A stretch of DNA of 11,719 nucleotides from positions 1 through 11,719 of the forward strand of contig CAYLNK010000211.1 of NCBI GenBank assembly GCA_964384675.1, in the 5' to 3' direction. Below are positions 1 to 6,837 of this stretch, in pieces. Within the stretch, counting starts at the first letter, position 1. Each line of letters starts with the position of its first letter. The translations under genes were made by a program, and so were the position numbers. The notes beneath the pieces were generated by a model. The model saw only the letters and a program-made list of their open reading frames with translations, was not told the origin of the DNA and did not search any database. The DNA is from CAYLNK01 sp964384675 (GTDB taxonomy: Bacteria; Acidobacteriota; Thermoanaerobaculia; UBA5066).

Positions 1-1191
1 GCCGCTCCGGGGGCTCGACGCCACCGTGAGGATCCAGCGCAGCGCGCTGCGGGCCTCGGGGACCGACGGGTCTCCGTCGGCCACCTCGGCCAGGCGGGCG
101 AGCGCGCCGCGGGCGTCGCGGGCCACGACGTCGCGGAACTCGAAGAGGGGGGCGTCGGGAAGGAGGGCCAGCTCCGCCCAGTCGCGCCCGGTCGCGGCCG
201 CTCCCCGGGTCCGGAGGCGCTGGAGCGCCCCGGCGAGCGCCTCGGTTCCGACCCGGTCGGGATCGAGGGAGAACGGCACACGCGAGATCTCGTTTCCCCG
301 GTCGTCGTAGCGGATCAGCTCGCCCGGGCGCGTGGCGAGGAGCTCTCCCCCTTCGAGCGGCGTGAAGGGGGCCTGGGGCCCGAGGGGGGCGGAGCGAACG
401 AGGTGGCCGTCTGCGTCGAGCGTCTCGAGCACCGCGATCGACGTCGTGCGCGAGCCCGCGGGAGCCGGGCGCGAGCCGATCCGCGACACGCCCTTGGAGC
501 CGTTCGGGTGCAGCGAGTGGTAGCCGCTCCATCCGCACGAGAGCGCGGGATCCGCGAAGATCGTGCGCGGCTTGCCGTCCACCACGACGTACGCGGTACG
601 CCCTCCGCCCTCGAGCTGGAGGACGAGTCCCGCGGACGAGGCGAAGAGCTTCGGATCGAAGCGAGCGCCGAGCTCCTTCACGATCGGCTCCGTCGGAATC
701 GCCGCCACCACGGCCTCGGCCTCGGCCGCGCTGACCCGCGTGATGGTGAGCCGCCTGCCGTCGCGCCTCACGACGTGCGCCTCCGCGCCCACGATCGCCG
801 GGGTCGCGCCGTATGCGGACGTGAGGGTCCGGCGCGCGACCAGCTCCCCCGACGGTCCGCGGAAGTCGAGCCGGGAGGTCTGCGTCTTCGGGGTCCCTCC
901 GTCGTCGTCCACCGGGAGGACCCCCCACGGGCGACGGGCCGAGACGCGGGTCCCGTCGTCCGCGACGCCGAGGACGTACCGCTCGTCCGGCGCGAGCGGG
1001 TACGAGCCGCGTGCCGTCCCGTCCGTGGCCCGGAGCACGATCCGCTCCGTCTTCATCGAGACGGCCCAGACGAGGCCCCCCGGCGTCACGCCGCTCGAGA
1101 ACCTCACGTGCTCGCGGGTGCCCGCGCCCCGGACGGGCAGGGCGGTGAGCGTCGTCAGGGCGGCGAGCGCTGAGGCGAGGGCGCGTCTCAT
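1..1191 (-). CDS. Secreted protein of unknown function, 3' end cut by window edge
   Basis: The frame is open from ATG at 1191 down to base 1, giving 397 residues with no stop, so the C-terminus lies outside the window. The N-terminus is a clear signal peptide: RR, a hydrophobic Ala/Leu stretch to about residue 19, then a likely cleavage after RGA at residue 23. The mature part is beta-rich, with strands such as GLVWAVS, YVLGVADDG and AYVVVDGK and repeated short Gly/Asp turns, which suggests a propeller-like or sandwich fold in the periplasm or outside the cell. From about residue 310 it becomes helical (LAGALQRLR, ALARLAEVA). I recognise no catalytic motif. It is the last visible gene of a leftward unit, 41 bp after the DUF1295 gene. 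A GAGGGG stretch abuts the ATG, so the ribosome binding site is poorly spaced, yet no other in-frame start lies in the gap. Existence is well supported by the signal peptide and frame; function is unknown. Confidence 0.82.
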   Translation of the reverse strand, partial: MRRALASALAALTTLTALPVRGAGTREHVRFSSGVTPGGLVWAVSMKTERIVLRATDGTARGSYPLAPDERYVLGVADDGTRVSARRPWGVLPVDDDGGTPKTQTSRLDFRGPSGELVARRTLTSAYGATPAIVGAEAHVVRRDGRRLTITRVSAAEAEAVVAAIPTEPIVKELGARFDPKLFASSAGLVLQLEGGGRTAYVVVDGKPRTIFADPALSCGWSGYHSLHPNGSKGVSRIGSRPAPAGSRTTSIAVLETLDADGHLVRSAPLGPQAPFTPLEGGELLATRPGELIRYDDRGNEISRVPFSLDPDRVGTEALAGALQRLRTRGAAATGRDWAELALLPDAPLFEFRDVVARDARGALARLAEVADGDPSVPEARSALRWILTVASSPRSG

Positions 1192-1232
1192 CCCCTCATT
1201 GTGTCCCGTCGCGCCCGCCGCTTTCGGCGCGG

Positions 1233-2024
1233 TCAGCTCTTCCGGAACCACGGGACGAACGGGCTCGTCGTCCGCTGGTACTCGCGGTAGTCGTCGCCCT
1301 TCGTGCGGAGAGACTGCGCCTCCGTGGCCGGGATCCCGGTCACCCGGAGCAGGAAGAAGAGCATCAGGGCGGGGCAGGTCAGGGCCAGGAACCCCCAGGG
1401 GGACGCGAGCGCCACCAGCGCGTAAGCGCACCAGACCAGCCACTCGAAGAAGTAGTTCGGGTGGCGGCTGACTCCCCAGAGGCCCGCGCGGCACGTCTTG
1501 CCGCGGCTCGCCGGATCGCTCTTGAAGCGGGCCAGCTGGGCGTCGGCGACGCTCTCGCCGGTCACCGAGACGAGCCAGAGCGCCACGCCCGCGACCTCGA
1601 GCGGCGAGAGGCCCGGCGCCGGGTTCACGGCGGCGAGGAGGAACGGCAGCGCGAGGAAGACGTCGAGGACGCCCTGGAAGAGGAAGAAGCCGAGGAACTT
1701 CAGCGGCACGTTCGCGCCGGCCTCGCCCCACTCCTTCCGGAGCTGCACGTAGCGCCCCTCCTCCGGCTTGCCCCGGAGGCGCAGGAAGAGGTGGAGCGCC
1801 AGGCGAAAGCCCCAGACGCCGCCCATCGTCGCGACGAGGAGACGCCGCGCCGGCCAGCCCGAGCCGAGCGCCCCGTACACCACCGCGAGGAGGCCGAGGA
1901 CACCGGCCCAGCCGAGGTCGACGATCCCGGCGTCGCGCAGCTTCAGGTGGAGGAGCCAGAGGGCGGCCATCACCGTGACCGCGGCACCGGTGCCGATCAG
2001 GGAGAGCCGCAGGACCTCAGGCAC
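1233..2024 (-). CDS. DUF1295 family integral membrane protein (steroid 5-alpha-reductase-like fold)
   Basis: A 263-residue polytopic membrane protein of the DUF1295 family (Pfam PF06966), related to steroid 5-alpha reductases and isoprenylcysteine methyltransferases. Hallmarks are all present: IVDLGWAG at residues 34-41, WGFRL at 71-75, GLWGVSRHPNYFFE at 181-194, and the C-terminal GIPATE at 230-235 followed by a YREYQRTTS-FVPWF tail. About six hydrophobic segments fit the family, and the length is typical. The conserved Arg-His-Pro-Asn-Tyr and Glu residues probably line a cofactor or lipid site. The family acts on lipid-like substrates in the few cases known, but the reaction here cannot be read from sequence. 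The start is GTG at 2024, preceded at 8 bases by GGGGGA (minus strand of 2033-2038). Its start overlaps the end of the DUF2062 gene by 8 bp, so translation is probably coupled. Confidence 0.9.
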   Translation of the reverse strand: MPEVLRLSLIGTGAAVTVMAALWLLHLKLRDAGIVDLGWAGVLGLLAVVYGALGSGWPARRLLVATMGGVWGFRLALHLFLRLRGKPEEGRYVQLRKEWGEAGANVPLKFLGFFLFQGVLDVFLALPFLLAAVNPAPGLSPLEVAGVALWLVSVTGESVADAQLARFKSDPASRGKTCRAGLWGVSRHPNYFFEWLVWCAYALVALASPWGFLALTCPALMLFFLLRVTGIPATEAQSLRTKGDDYREYQRTTSPFVPWFRKS

Positions 2025-2532
2025 GCGAGGCGTCCCCCAGGGACGCGGCCCTTCGCCGTGCGAGGCGCTCGGCCGACGCCCGCAGGGCGGGGCGCAGCGC
2101 GTAGTAGATCGCCGCGCCGACGAGCGGGGCGAGGAGGAGCCACGCCACGACGGCGTGCCACGTCGAGACCCAGAGGAAGGCGATCGCCTTCATCGGCTGG
2201 CGGCTCGCGAAGGCGACGATCTCCCGCACCGACATCTTCAGGGGGGGCGCCCGGAAGATCCACTCTCCGGCCTTGAAGAGGGGCAGGAGGGCCGCGATCT
2301 GGAGCGGCGCGCCGAGGTAGTTGATCGCCTGGATGACCGGCATGTTGAGCCGGAGCGCGAGGGCCGCGATCGTGCAGAGGACCGTGGTCAGGCCGATCAC
2401 CGGGAAGGCGGCGCAGCAGACGCCGACCGCGACCGTCAACGCGAGCGTCTCCGGCGAGAGCCCCTGGGCCAGGAGCCGGCGAACGGGCGTCACGATCCGG
2501 TCGCGCAGGATGCTGCGGAAGCTCATCTCCAC
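2017..2532 (-). CDS. DUF2062 domain small membrane protein
   Basis: A 171-residue membrane protein matching DUF2062 (PF09835). The core, from about residue 35 to 100, carries the family pattern of a small hydrophobic helix with FPVIG, then LRLNMP, INYLGAPLQ and a FKAGEWIF segment; a second hydrophobic stretch lies at about 125-148 (VVAWLLLAPLVGAAIYYAL). The C-terminus is a short Arg-rich cytoplasmic tail. The biochemical role of the family is unknown. The frame opens with GTG at 2532, with an ATG two codons in (2526). Neither has a well-spaced Shine-Dalgarno: the only GGAG touches the ATG directly. A weak promoter-like pair upstream would place the transcript start on the GTG, so a leaderless message is possible. 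It heads the leftward unit and overlaps the DUF1295 gene by 8 bp. Coding status is firm; the exact start is not. Confidence 0.85.
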   Translation of the reverse strand: MEMSFRSILRDRIVTPVRRLLAQGLSPETLALTVAVGVCCAAFPVIGLTTVLCTIAALALRLNMPVIQAINYLGAPLQIAALLPLFKAGEWIFRAPPLKMSVREIVAFASRQPMKAIAFLWVSTWHAVVAWLLLAPLVGAAIYYALRPALRASAERLARRRAASLGDASRA

Positions 2533-2538
2533 GCGCCC

Positions 2539-2567
2539 AGGGTACGCCGACCGGGGGCGGGAGTCCG
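2539..2567 (-). promoter_or_regulatory. Possible promoter for the leftward operon, implying a leaderless start
   Basis: Read on the minus strand, CGGACT (2567-2562) and TACCCT (2544-2539) are separated by exactly 17 bases. They match the sigma-70 consensus only partly (about 3 and 4 of 6). The expected start of transcription, seven bases past the -10 box, falls on the GTG of the DUF2062 gene at 2532. The lack of any upstream Shine-Dalgarno agrees with this. The call is weak because GC-rich promoters are hard to recognise by eye. Confidence 0.25.
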
Positions 2568-2569
2568 GG

Positions 2570-2597
2570 TGGACATCCCGCGGCGCCTTGCTAGGCT
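2570..2597 (+). promoter_or_regulatory. Possible extended -10 promoter for the propeller protein gene
   Basis: TGGACA at 2570-2575 matches 5 of 6 bases of the -35 consensus. After a 16-base spacer comes TAGGCT at 2592-2597, preceded by TG one base upstream (2589-2590), the extended -10 arrangement. The start would fall near 2604, about 30 bases before the GTG start codon. The -10 itself is a poor match, so the call rests on position, the -35 and the TGn motif. It lies back to back with the weaker leftward candidate. Confidence 0.35.
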
Positions 2598-2628
2598 ACC
2601 TCCGGGGCTCCGCGGCCCCGCCGGAGGT
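2598..2628 (+). promoter_or_regulatory. Inverted repeat that covers the Shine-Dalgarno of the propeller gene
   Basis: ACCTCCGG at 2598-2605 is the exact reverse complement of CCGGAGGT at 2621-2628, and the right arm contains the Shine-Dalgarno GGAGG (2623-2627) six bases before the GTG start. A competing inner hairpin pairs CGGGGC (2603-2608) with GCCCCG (2615-2620) around a six-base loop. In RNA, the outer pairing would hide the ribosome binding site. If transcription begins near 2604, as the best promoter guess suggests, the left arm is mostly absent and only the inner hairpin forms. The inverted repeat is certain; any regulatory effect is inference. Confidence 0.45.
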
Positions 2629-2633
2629 CTGCC

Positions 2634-5600
2634 GTGTCCCGTCCCCATGCCCCGCGCGCCCTGATCGCCCTCTCTGCGGCCGTCCTGCTCTTTCCTTTCC
2701 CCGTCCGTGCCGCCGAGCCCGACGAGGACGAAGGAGAGCGCCGGGACCACGTCCTCGCCCGGGCCGAATGGAACGCCTCCTTCAGCCGGGACGGCGACGG
2801 CCTCCTCCTGGCCGAGAGGCGCCTCGCCGCGCTGAGGCACGCCTGCGACATGCCCGTCGACCCGAGGATGGCGGGCGGCAGGCCGGGGACGTACACCCGC
2901 TCCGACGCCGGCCCCTCGGCGCCGGTCCCGCTCGCGTTCCCGGGCCTCTCCTGGGAGCCCCTCGGACCGGCTCCGGCCACGACCACGTTCCTGAAGCTCG
3001 GCAACATCGCCGGGCGCGTCTCGTCGGTGGTCGTCCACCCGACCGATCGGAACATCGTCTTCCTGGCGTCGGCCACGGGCGGCATCTGGAAGTCGACGGA
3101 TGCGGGGACGAGCTGGCGCCCGGTCGCCGACAACGCGCCGTCGCTCGCCACGAGCCACATCGCGTTCGCGCCGTCCAACCCGTCGATCCTCTTCGCCGCC
3201 ACGGGCGAGGTCGACACCGCCACGTCCGAGTTCTCGCCCGCCCGTTCGCTCGGGACGTATCTGGGCGCGGGCCTCCTCCGCTCGGTCGACGGGGGTGAGA
3301 CGTGGGCCCGCGTCGACGTGGACCTCCCGGTGAACTCGATCCTCTCCCGGGTGCTCGTCCACCCGCTGGATCCGTCGCGGGTGACCGTCGGGATCTACGT
3401 GAAGCACAACCTCGAGACGAACGGTGCCTCCGTCGGCGGCGTCTACGTCTCGACCGACGGCGGCGTCCACTTCACGAGGACCCTGACCCACGCGGTCGGC
3501 GACATGGTCCAGGACCCGCTGTCGCCCGACACCCTCTACGCCGGCATCGGCGCCACCCGCGGCTGCTCGTCCTGCACGGTGCCGAGCGGGGTCTACAAGT
3601 CCACCGACTTCGGCCGGACGATGACACCCGTCCTCATCAACACCACGCCCGGTGCCACGTTCGCCGCCCAGACCGGAAACGTGAAGCTGGGAATCTCGAA
3701 GGCGGACAGGACCGTCCTCTACGCGTCGGTCGTGAACACGTCCGACAAGCACTCCGGCGGCGGGATCTTCCGTTCGACCGATGCCGGCGCGACTTGGGTG
3801 AAGGCCGCCGTGGACGGCGGAATGTGCCCCGACTCGGGCAACAACCAGTGCTTCTACGACCACTACATCACGGCGGACCCGTCGAACCCGCAGACGGTCT
3901 ACTTCGGCTCCATCGACCTCTACAAGTCGGCGGACGGCGCGGCCTCCTGGGTCCCGCTCACGGAGGTGTACAGCGGCCAGCCGCGCGGGGTGCACCCGGA
4001 CCAGCACGGCGCGTTCGTCGTCCCGAACGGGGGCCCGGTCTACTTCGCCAACGACGGGGGCGTCGTCCGCTCGACCAACGGCGGAACGACGTTCGAGAAC
4101 CTGAACCAGACCCTGACGCTCGCGCAGTTCAACGGCGTCTCGGTCCACCCGACCGACTCCACCATCTTCTTCGGCGGCACGCAGGACAACGGCACGATGC
4201 GCGCGAAGGCCAGCGCGACCTGGTCGGACCGGATCGGCGGCGACGGCGGGTTCAACCTGGTCCACGCCACCGACCCGACGAAGGTCTTCGCCACGCGCGA
4301 ATACGCCAACATGCACTACTCGGAGACGACCGGCGACAGCTTCGTCAACCCGAGTCCGTGCACCACGCTCCTCGACTGCGCCACGGGGAGCGGCAAGGAG
4401 ACGATGGCGTTCTACGCGCCGATCGCGGCGGCGCCCAGCGCTCCCGGCACGATCTTCTTCGGGTCGCAGCGCGTCTGGGCGAGCACGGACTTCGGGAAGA
4501 AGGCCGACGGCTGGGCGCCGCGCAGCGCGGGGCCCGTCTTCGCGAGCGGCGGGACCCTCCGGACCCTGAGAGTGGTCGGGGACGGAAGCGGCGTGATGTG
4601 GGCGGGCGCCTCGACGGGCGAGGTCCTCTTCTCCACCGACGGCGGCGCGACGTTCGTCGACCGGAACAAGGACCTGCCGAAGGCGATCGTCACCGACATC
4701 GAGACCGTCTCGGGCGACGGACTCGTCGCCTACGTCACCCTGGGGGGCTTCTGGGGCCTTCCGAGCAAGCACGTCTTCCGCACCAACGACGGCGGGGCGA
4801 CGTTCACCAACGTCTCCGGGAACCTGCCCGACGTCCCGGTCAAGACCCTGGCCATCGATCCGACCGATCCCGCCGGCCTCTTCGTCGGCACCGACGTCGG
4901 CGTCTTCCGGACGACGAACGGCGGCGCGAGCTGGGTGTCGTTCAACCAGGGGCTCCCGAACGTCTCGATCACCGACCTGAGGTTCCAGCCCGGCACCGGC
5001 GACCTGATCGCGTCGACGTTCGGACGCGGGATGTACCGGGTGAAGAACGCCGCGCCGCAGGTGCAGCCTCCCGCCGCCGACTTCGCGTACGCGCCGGCGC
5101 CTCCCGCGCCGGGCCAGAGCCTGAGGTTCACCGACCGCTCGACCGGGGCCGAGAGCTGGGCCTGGGACTTCGGCGACGGCGGGCGGTCGACCGAGCGGAG
5201 CCCCCGGCACGCCTTCGCGTCGGCCGGCTCCTACACCGTCACGCTGACGGCGACCAACGCCGGCGGGTCGAACGTGAAGACCCGGACGGTGACCGTCCAG
5301 GCCGGCGTGGCGAACCCGGTCACGCTGCAGGTGCCGGTCGTCCTCGACGTCTTCGGCGTCGCGCCCACGCACTACACCTCCGACCTCGTCGCCGTGAACC
5401 GCGGGACGTCCTCGACGCGCGTCTCGATCGTCTACCTCGCGGCCCCCGGCACGCCCGGCGCGGGCGGGCCGCGGATCGGCGAGGTGCTGGAGGCGGGCCG
5501 TGAGCTGCGCCTCGCGGACGTCGTGGCGTACTTGCGCGATCAGGGCTACGACCTGCCGGCGAGCGGCGAGGCGATCGTCGGCACGTTCCGGATCACGTTC

Positions 5601-6794
5601 GAGGACGTCGCGGACGCGTCGCTCGTCTTCGCGGGCTCGCGCACGTCGACGCCCAATCCGAACGCGTCGATCGGCGGCAGCTTCGGGCTCTTCTCGAGCG
5701 GCATCCCGGAGTCCGCGGCCGTCTCGACCGAGGGTGTCATCCTGGGCCTGCGCGAGGACTCGCTCTTCCGCTCGAACCTCGCCGTGGTCGACGTCCCGGG
5801 CGGCAGCGGCCCCGCTTCGCTCTCGATCCAGCGGTACGACGGGGCCTCCGGCCAGCCGGCGGGAGAGCCGATCCCGTACACGCTGACCGCGGGCGAATGG
5901 AGGCAGTTCGGCTCGATCCTGAAGGGGACGGGCGCGACCCAGGGCTACGCCGTCGTACGGAAGACCGGCGGCGGCTCGAACCGCTTCCTCGTCTACGGCG
6001 TCGTGAACGACGGGCCGTCCACCGGCGGCGGCACCTCGGACGGCTCGTTCATCGGGCCCGACGCGGCCGAGGGGCTGGTGCCGATCGTGCTGCGGGTCAA
6101 CTCGTCCGGCGTGGTCTTCACCAGCGAGCTGTTCCTCGCGAACCCCGGCACTTCGGCCGTGGAGGCGACGCTCGTCTACACGCCGGCGCCCCTCCTGGGC
6201 GGCTCGGGCGCGGCCCTGACCGGCAAGGTCAGCGTCCCCGCCGGGCGTCAGCTCCGGATCCCGGACACCATCGCCTACCTGCGCGACACGCTCGGCTTCC
6301 CGCTGCCCTCGGACGGCGTGAACCAGGGGGGCGCCCTCCGCGTGACGGGTGCCCGCGCCTACGTGAGGACGTCGAACCCGAACCCCGACGGCACGGTCGG
6401 CGGCACGTTCGGGCTCGCGTACCCGGCCGTCGGGGAGGCGGCGTGGGCACGAACGGAGGCATGGGTCTACGGTTTGGTGCAGGACGACGCCACGCGGTCG
6501 AACCTGGCCCTCGTCAACGCGGCGAATTCGGGGGGGAAGGTGGCCTTCGTGGTGGACGTCGTCGATCCGACGACGGGCGGCTCGAAGAAGAGCGTCCGGG
6601 TGGAGCTGGGGCCGGGAGAGTGGACGCAGCTGACGAAGGTCCTGGACGGGACCGGGCTCACGTCCGGGTACGCCCGGGTGCGGCCCGAGAGCGGCGCCTC
6701 ACCGTTCGTGGCGTACGGGGTGCTGAACGACGGCGCGAATGCGGGGGAGCGTACCTCGGATGGCAGCTACGTCGCCATGAGCGGGGTGAAATAA
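2634..6794 (+). CDS. Giant secreted BNR/sortilin-like propeller protein with PKD and tandem C-terminal modules
   Basis: A 1386-residue exported protein. The start is GTG at 2634, chosen because GGAGG (2623-2627) precedes it by six bases and a signal peptide follows directly (hydrophobic residues 9-24, likely cleavage after A26 or A27). Residues about 105-804 hold twelve Asp-box-like motifs (S/T-x-D/N-x-G-x-x-W/F), for example STDAGTSW at 154, SVDGGETW at 217, STDGGATF at 667 and TTNGGASW at 760. This is the pattern of sortilin/Vps10-like and GH74-like propellers. A PKD domain follows at about 812-890 with WDFGDG at 844-849. Residues 895-1142 and 1147-1386 are two copies of a module I do not recognise. 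Six of the seven cysteines form close pairs (311/314, 398/406, 576/582), which suits an oxidising compartment. No catalytic site is evident, so binding or surface structure is as likely as glycan hydrolysis. No membrane anchor is seen after the signal peptide. Confidence 0.93.
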   Translation: MSRPHAPRALIALSAAVLLFPFPVRAAEPDEDEGERRDHVLARAEWNASFSRDGDGLLLAERRLAALRHACDMPVDPRMAGGRPGTYTRSDAGPSAPVPLAFPGLSWEPLGPAPATTTFLKLGNIAGRVSSVVVHPTDRNIVFLASATGGIWKSTDAGTSWRPVADNAPSLATSHIAFAPSNPSILFAATGEVDTATSEFSPARSLGTYLGAGLLRSVDGGETWARVDVDLPVNSILSRVLVHPLDPSRVTVGIYVKHNLETNGASVGGVYVSTDGGVHFTRTLTHAVGDMVQDPLSPDTLYAGIGATRGCSSCTVPSGVYKSTDFGRTMTPVLINTTPGATFAAQTGNVKLGISKADRTVLYASVVNTSDKHSGGGIFRSTDAGATWVKAAVDGGMCPDSGNNQCFYDHYITADPSNPQTVYFGSIDLYKSADGAASWVPLTEVYSGQPRGVHPDQHGAFVVPNGGPVYFANDGGVVRSTNGGTTFENLNQTLTLAQFNGVSVHPTDSTIFFGGTQDNGTMRAKASATWSDRIGGDGGFNLVHATDPTKVFATREYANMHYSETTGDSFVNPSPCTTLLDCATGSGKETMAFYAPIAAAPSAPGTIFFGSQRVWASTDFGKKADGWAPRSAGPVFASGGTLRTLRVVGDGSGVMWAGASTGEVLFSTDGGATFVDRNKDLPKAIVTDIETVSGDGLVAYVTLGGFWGLPSKHVFRTNDGGATFTNVSGNLPDVPVKTLAIDPTDPAGLFVGTDVGVFRTTNGGASWVSFNQGLPNVSITDLRFQPGTGDLIASTFGRGMYRVKNAAPQVQPPAADFAYAPAPPAPGQSLRFTDRSTGAESWAWDFGDGGRSTERSPRHAFASAGSYTVTLTATNAGGSNVKTRTVTVQAGVANPVTLQVPVVLDVFGVAPTHYTSDLVAVNRGTSSTRVSIVYLAAPGTPGAGGPRIGEVLEAGRELRLADVVAYLRDQGYDLPASGEAIVGTFRITFEDVADASLVFAGSRTSTPNPNASIGGSFGLFSSGIPESAAVSTEGVILGLREDSLFRSNLAVVDVPGGSGPASLSIQRYDGASGQPAGEPIPYTLTAGEWRQFGSILKGTGATQGYAVVRKTGGGSNRFLVYGVVNDGPSTGGGTSDGSFIGPDAAEGLVPIVLRVNSSGVVFTSELFLANPGTSAVEATLVYTPAPLLGGSGAALTGKVSVPAGRQLRIPDTIAYLRDTLGFPLPSDGVNQGGALRVTGARAYVRTSNPNPDGTVGGTFGLAYPAVGEAAWARTEAWVYGLVQDDATRSNLALVNAANSGGKVAFVVDVVDPTTGGSKKSVRVELGPGEWTQLTKVLDGTGLTSGYARVRPESGASPFVAYGVLNDGANAGERTSDGSYVAMSGVK
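5067..5303 (+). other. PKD domain within the propeller protein
   Basis: Residues about 812-890 begin with PPAADFAYAP, pass through FTDRSTG and the hallmark WDFGDG, and end with AFASAGSYTVTLTATN and the VTV strand. This is a full-length PKD beta-sandwich (PF00801), usually found in extracellular bacterial proteins as a spacer or carbohydrate/protein-binding module. Here it links the propeller region to the tandem C-terminal modules. Confidence 0.92.
5316..6059 (+). repeat. Tandem C-terminal module, copy A (protein-level repeat)
   Basis: Residues about 895-1142 of the propeller protein. The module starts with VPVVLDVFG, continues through LRLADVVAYLRD, TSTPNPNASIGGSFGLF, LFRSNLAVVD, LTAGEWRQF and YAVVR, and closes with VYGVVNDG and TSDGSF. 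Copy B repeats each of these anchors in order. Each copy looks like two consecutive beta-sandwich halves, because the TSDLVAVN of the first half resembles the RSNLAVVD of the second. I know no family name for it. Confidence 0.75.
6069..6791 (+). repeat. Tandem C-terminal module, copy B (protein-level repeat)
   Basis: Residues about 1146-1386 repeat copy A: VPIVLRVNSSG, LRIPDTIAYLRD, TSNPNPDGTVGGTFGL, TRSNLALVN, LGPGEWTQL, YARVR, AYGVLNDG and TSDGSY. The copies are clearly diverged, so the duplication is old. Copy B is about nine residues shorter just before the SNPNP motif, where copy A has an extra EDVADASLVFAG-type stretch. The protein ends a few residues after the TSDGS motif, so the module forms the extreme C-terminus. 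Confidence 0.75.
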
Positions 6795-6837
6795 TGACGG
6801 CATCCGAGATGCATCACATTCTGATCGGGGAGGACGT

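Noticed and set aside
26..523. Plus-strand frames at the left edge
   Set aside because: Arg/Ser/Ala-rich shadows of the minus-strand secreted protein gene, whose frame is open with a real signal peptide.
2523..5372. A 949-residue open frame antisense to the propeller protein
   Set aside because: It is Arg/Asp/Gly/Val-rich with no domain pattern or signal, the usual shadow of a GC-rich coding strand, and the opposite strand has unmistakable domains.
6800..6812. GCATC / GATGC short hairpin between the propeller and TPR genes
   Set aside because: Five pairs with a three-base loop and no T-tract; likely chance, and too weak to separate the two genes.
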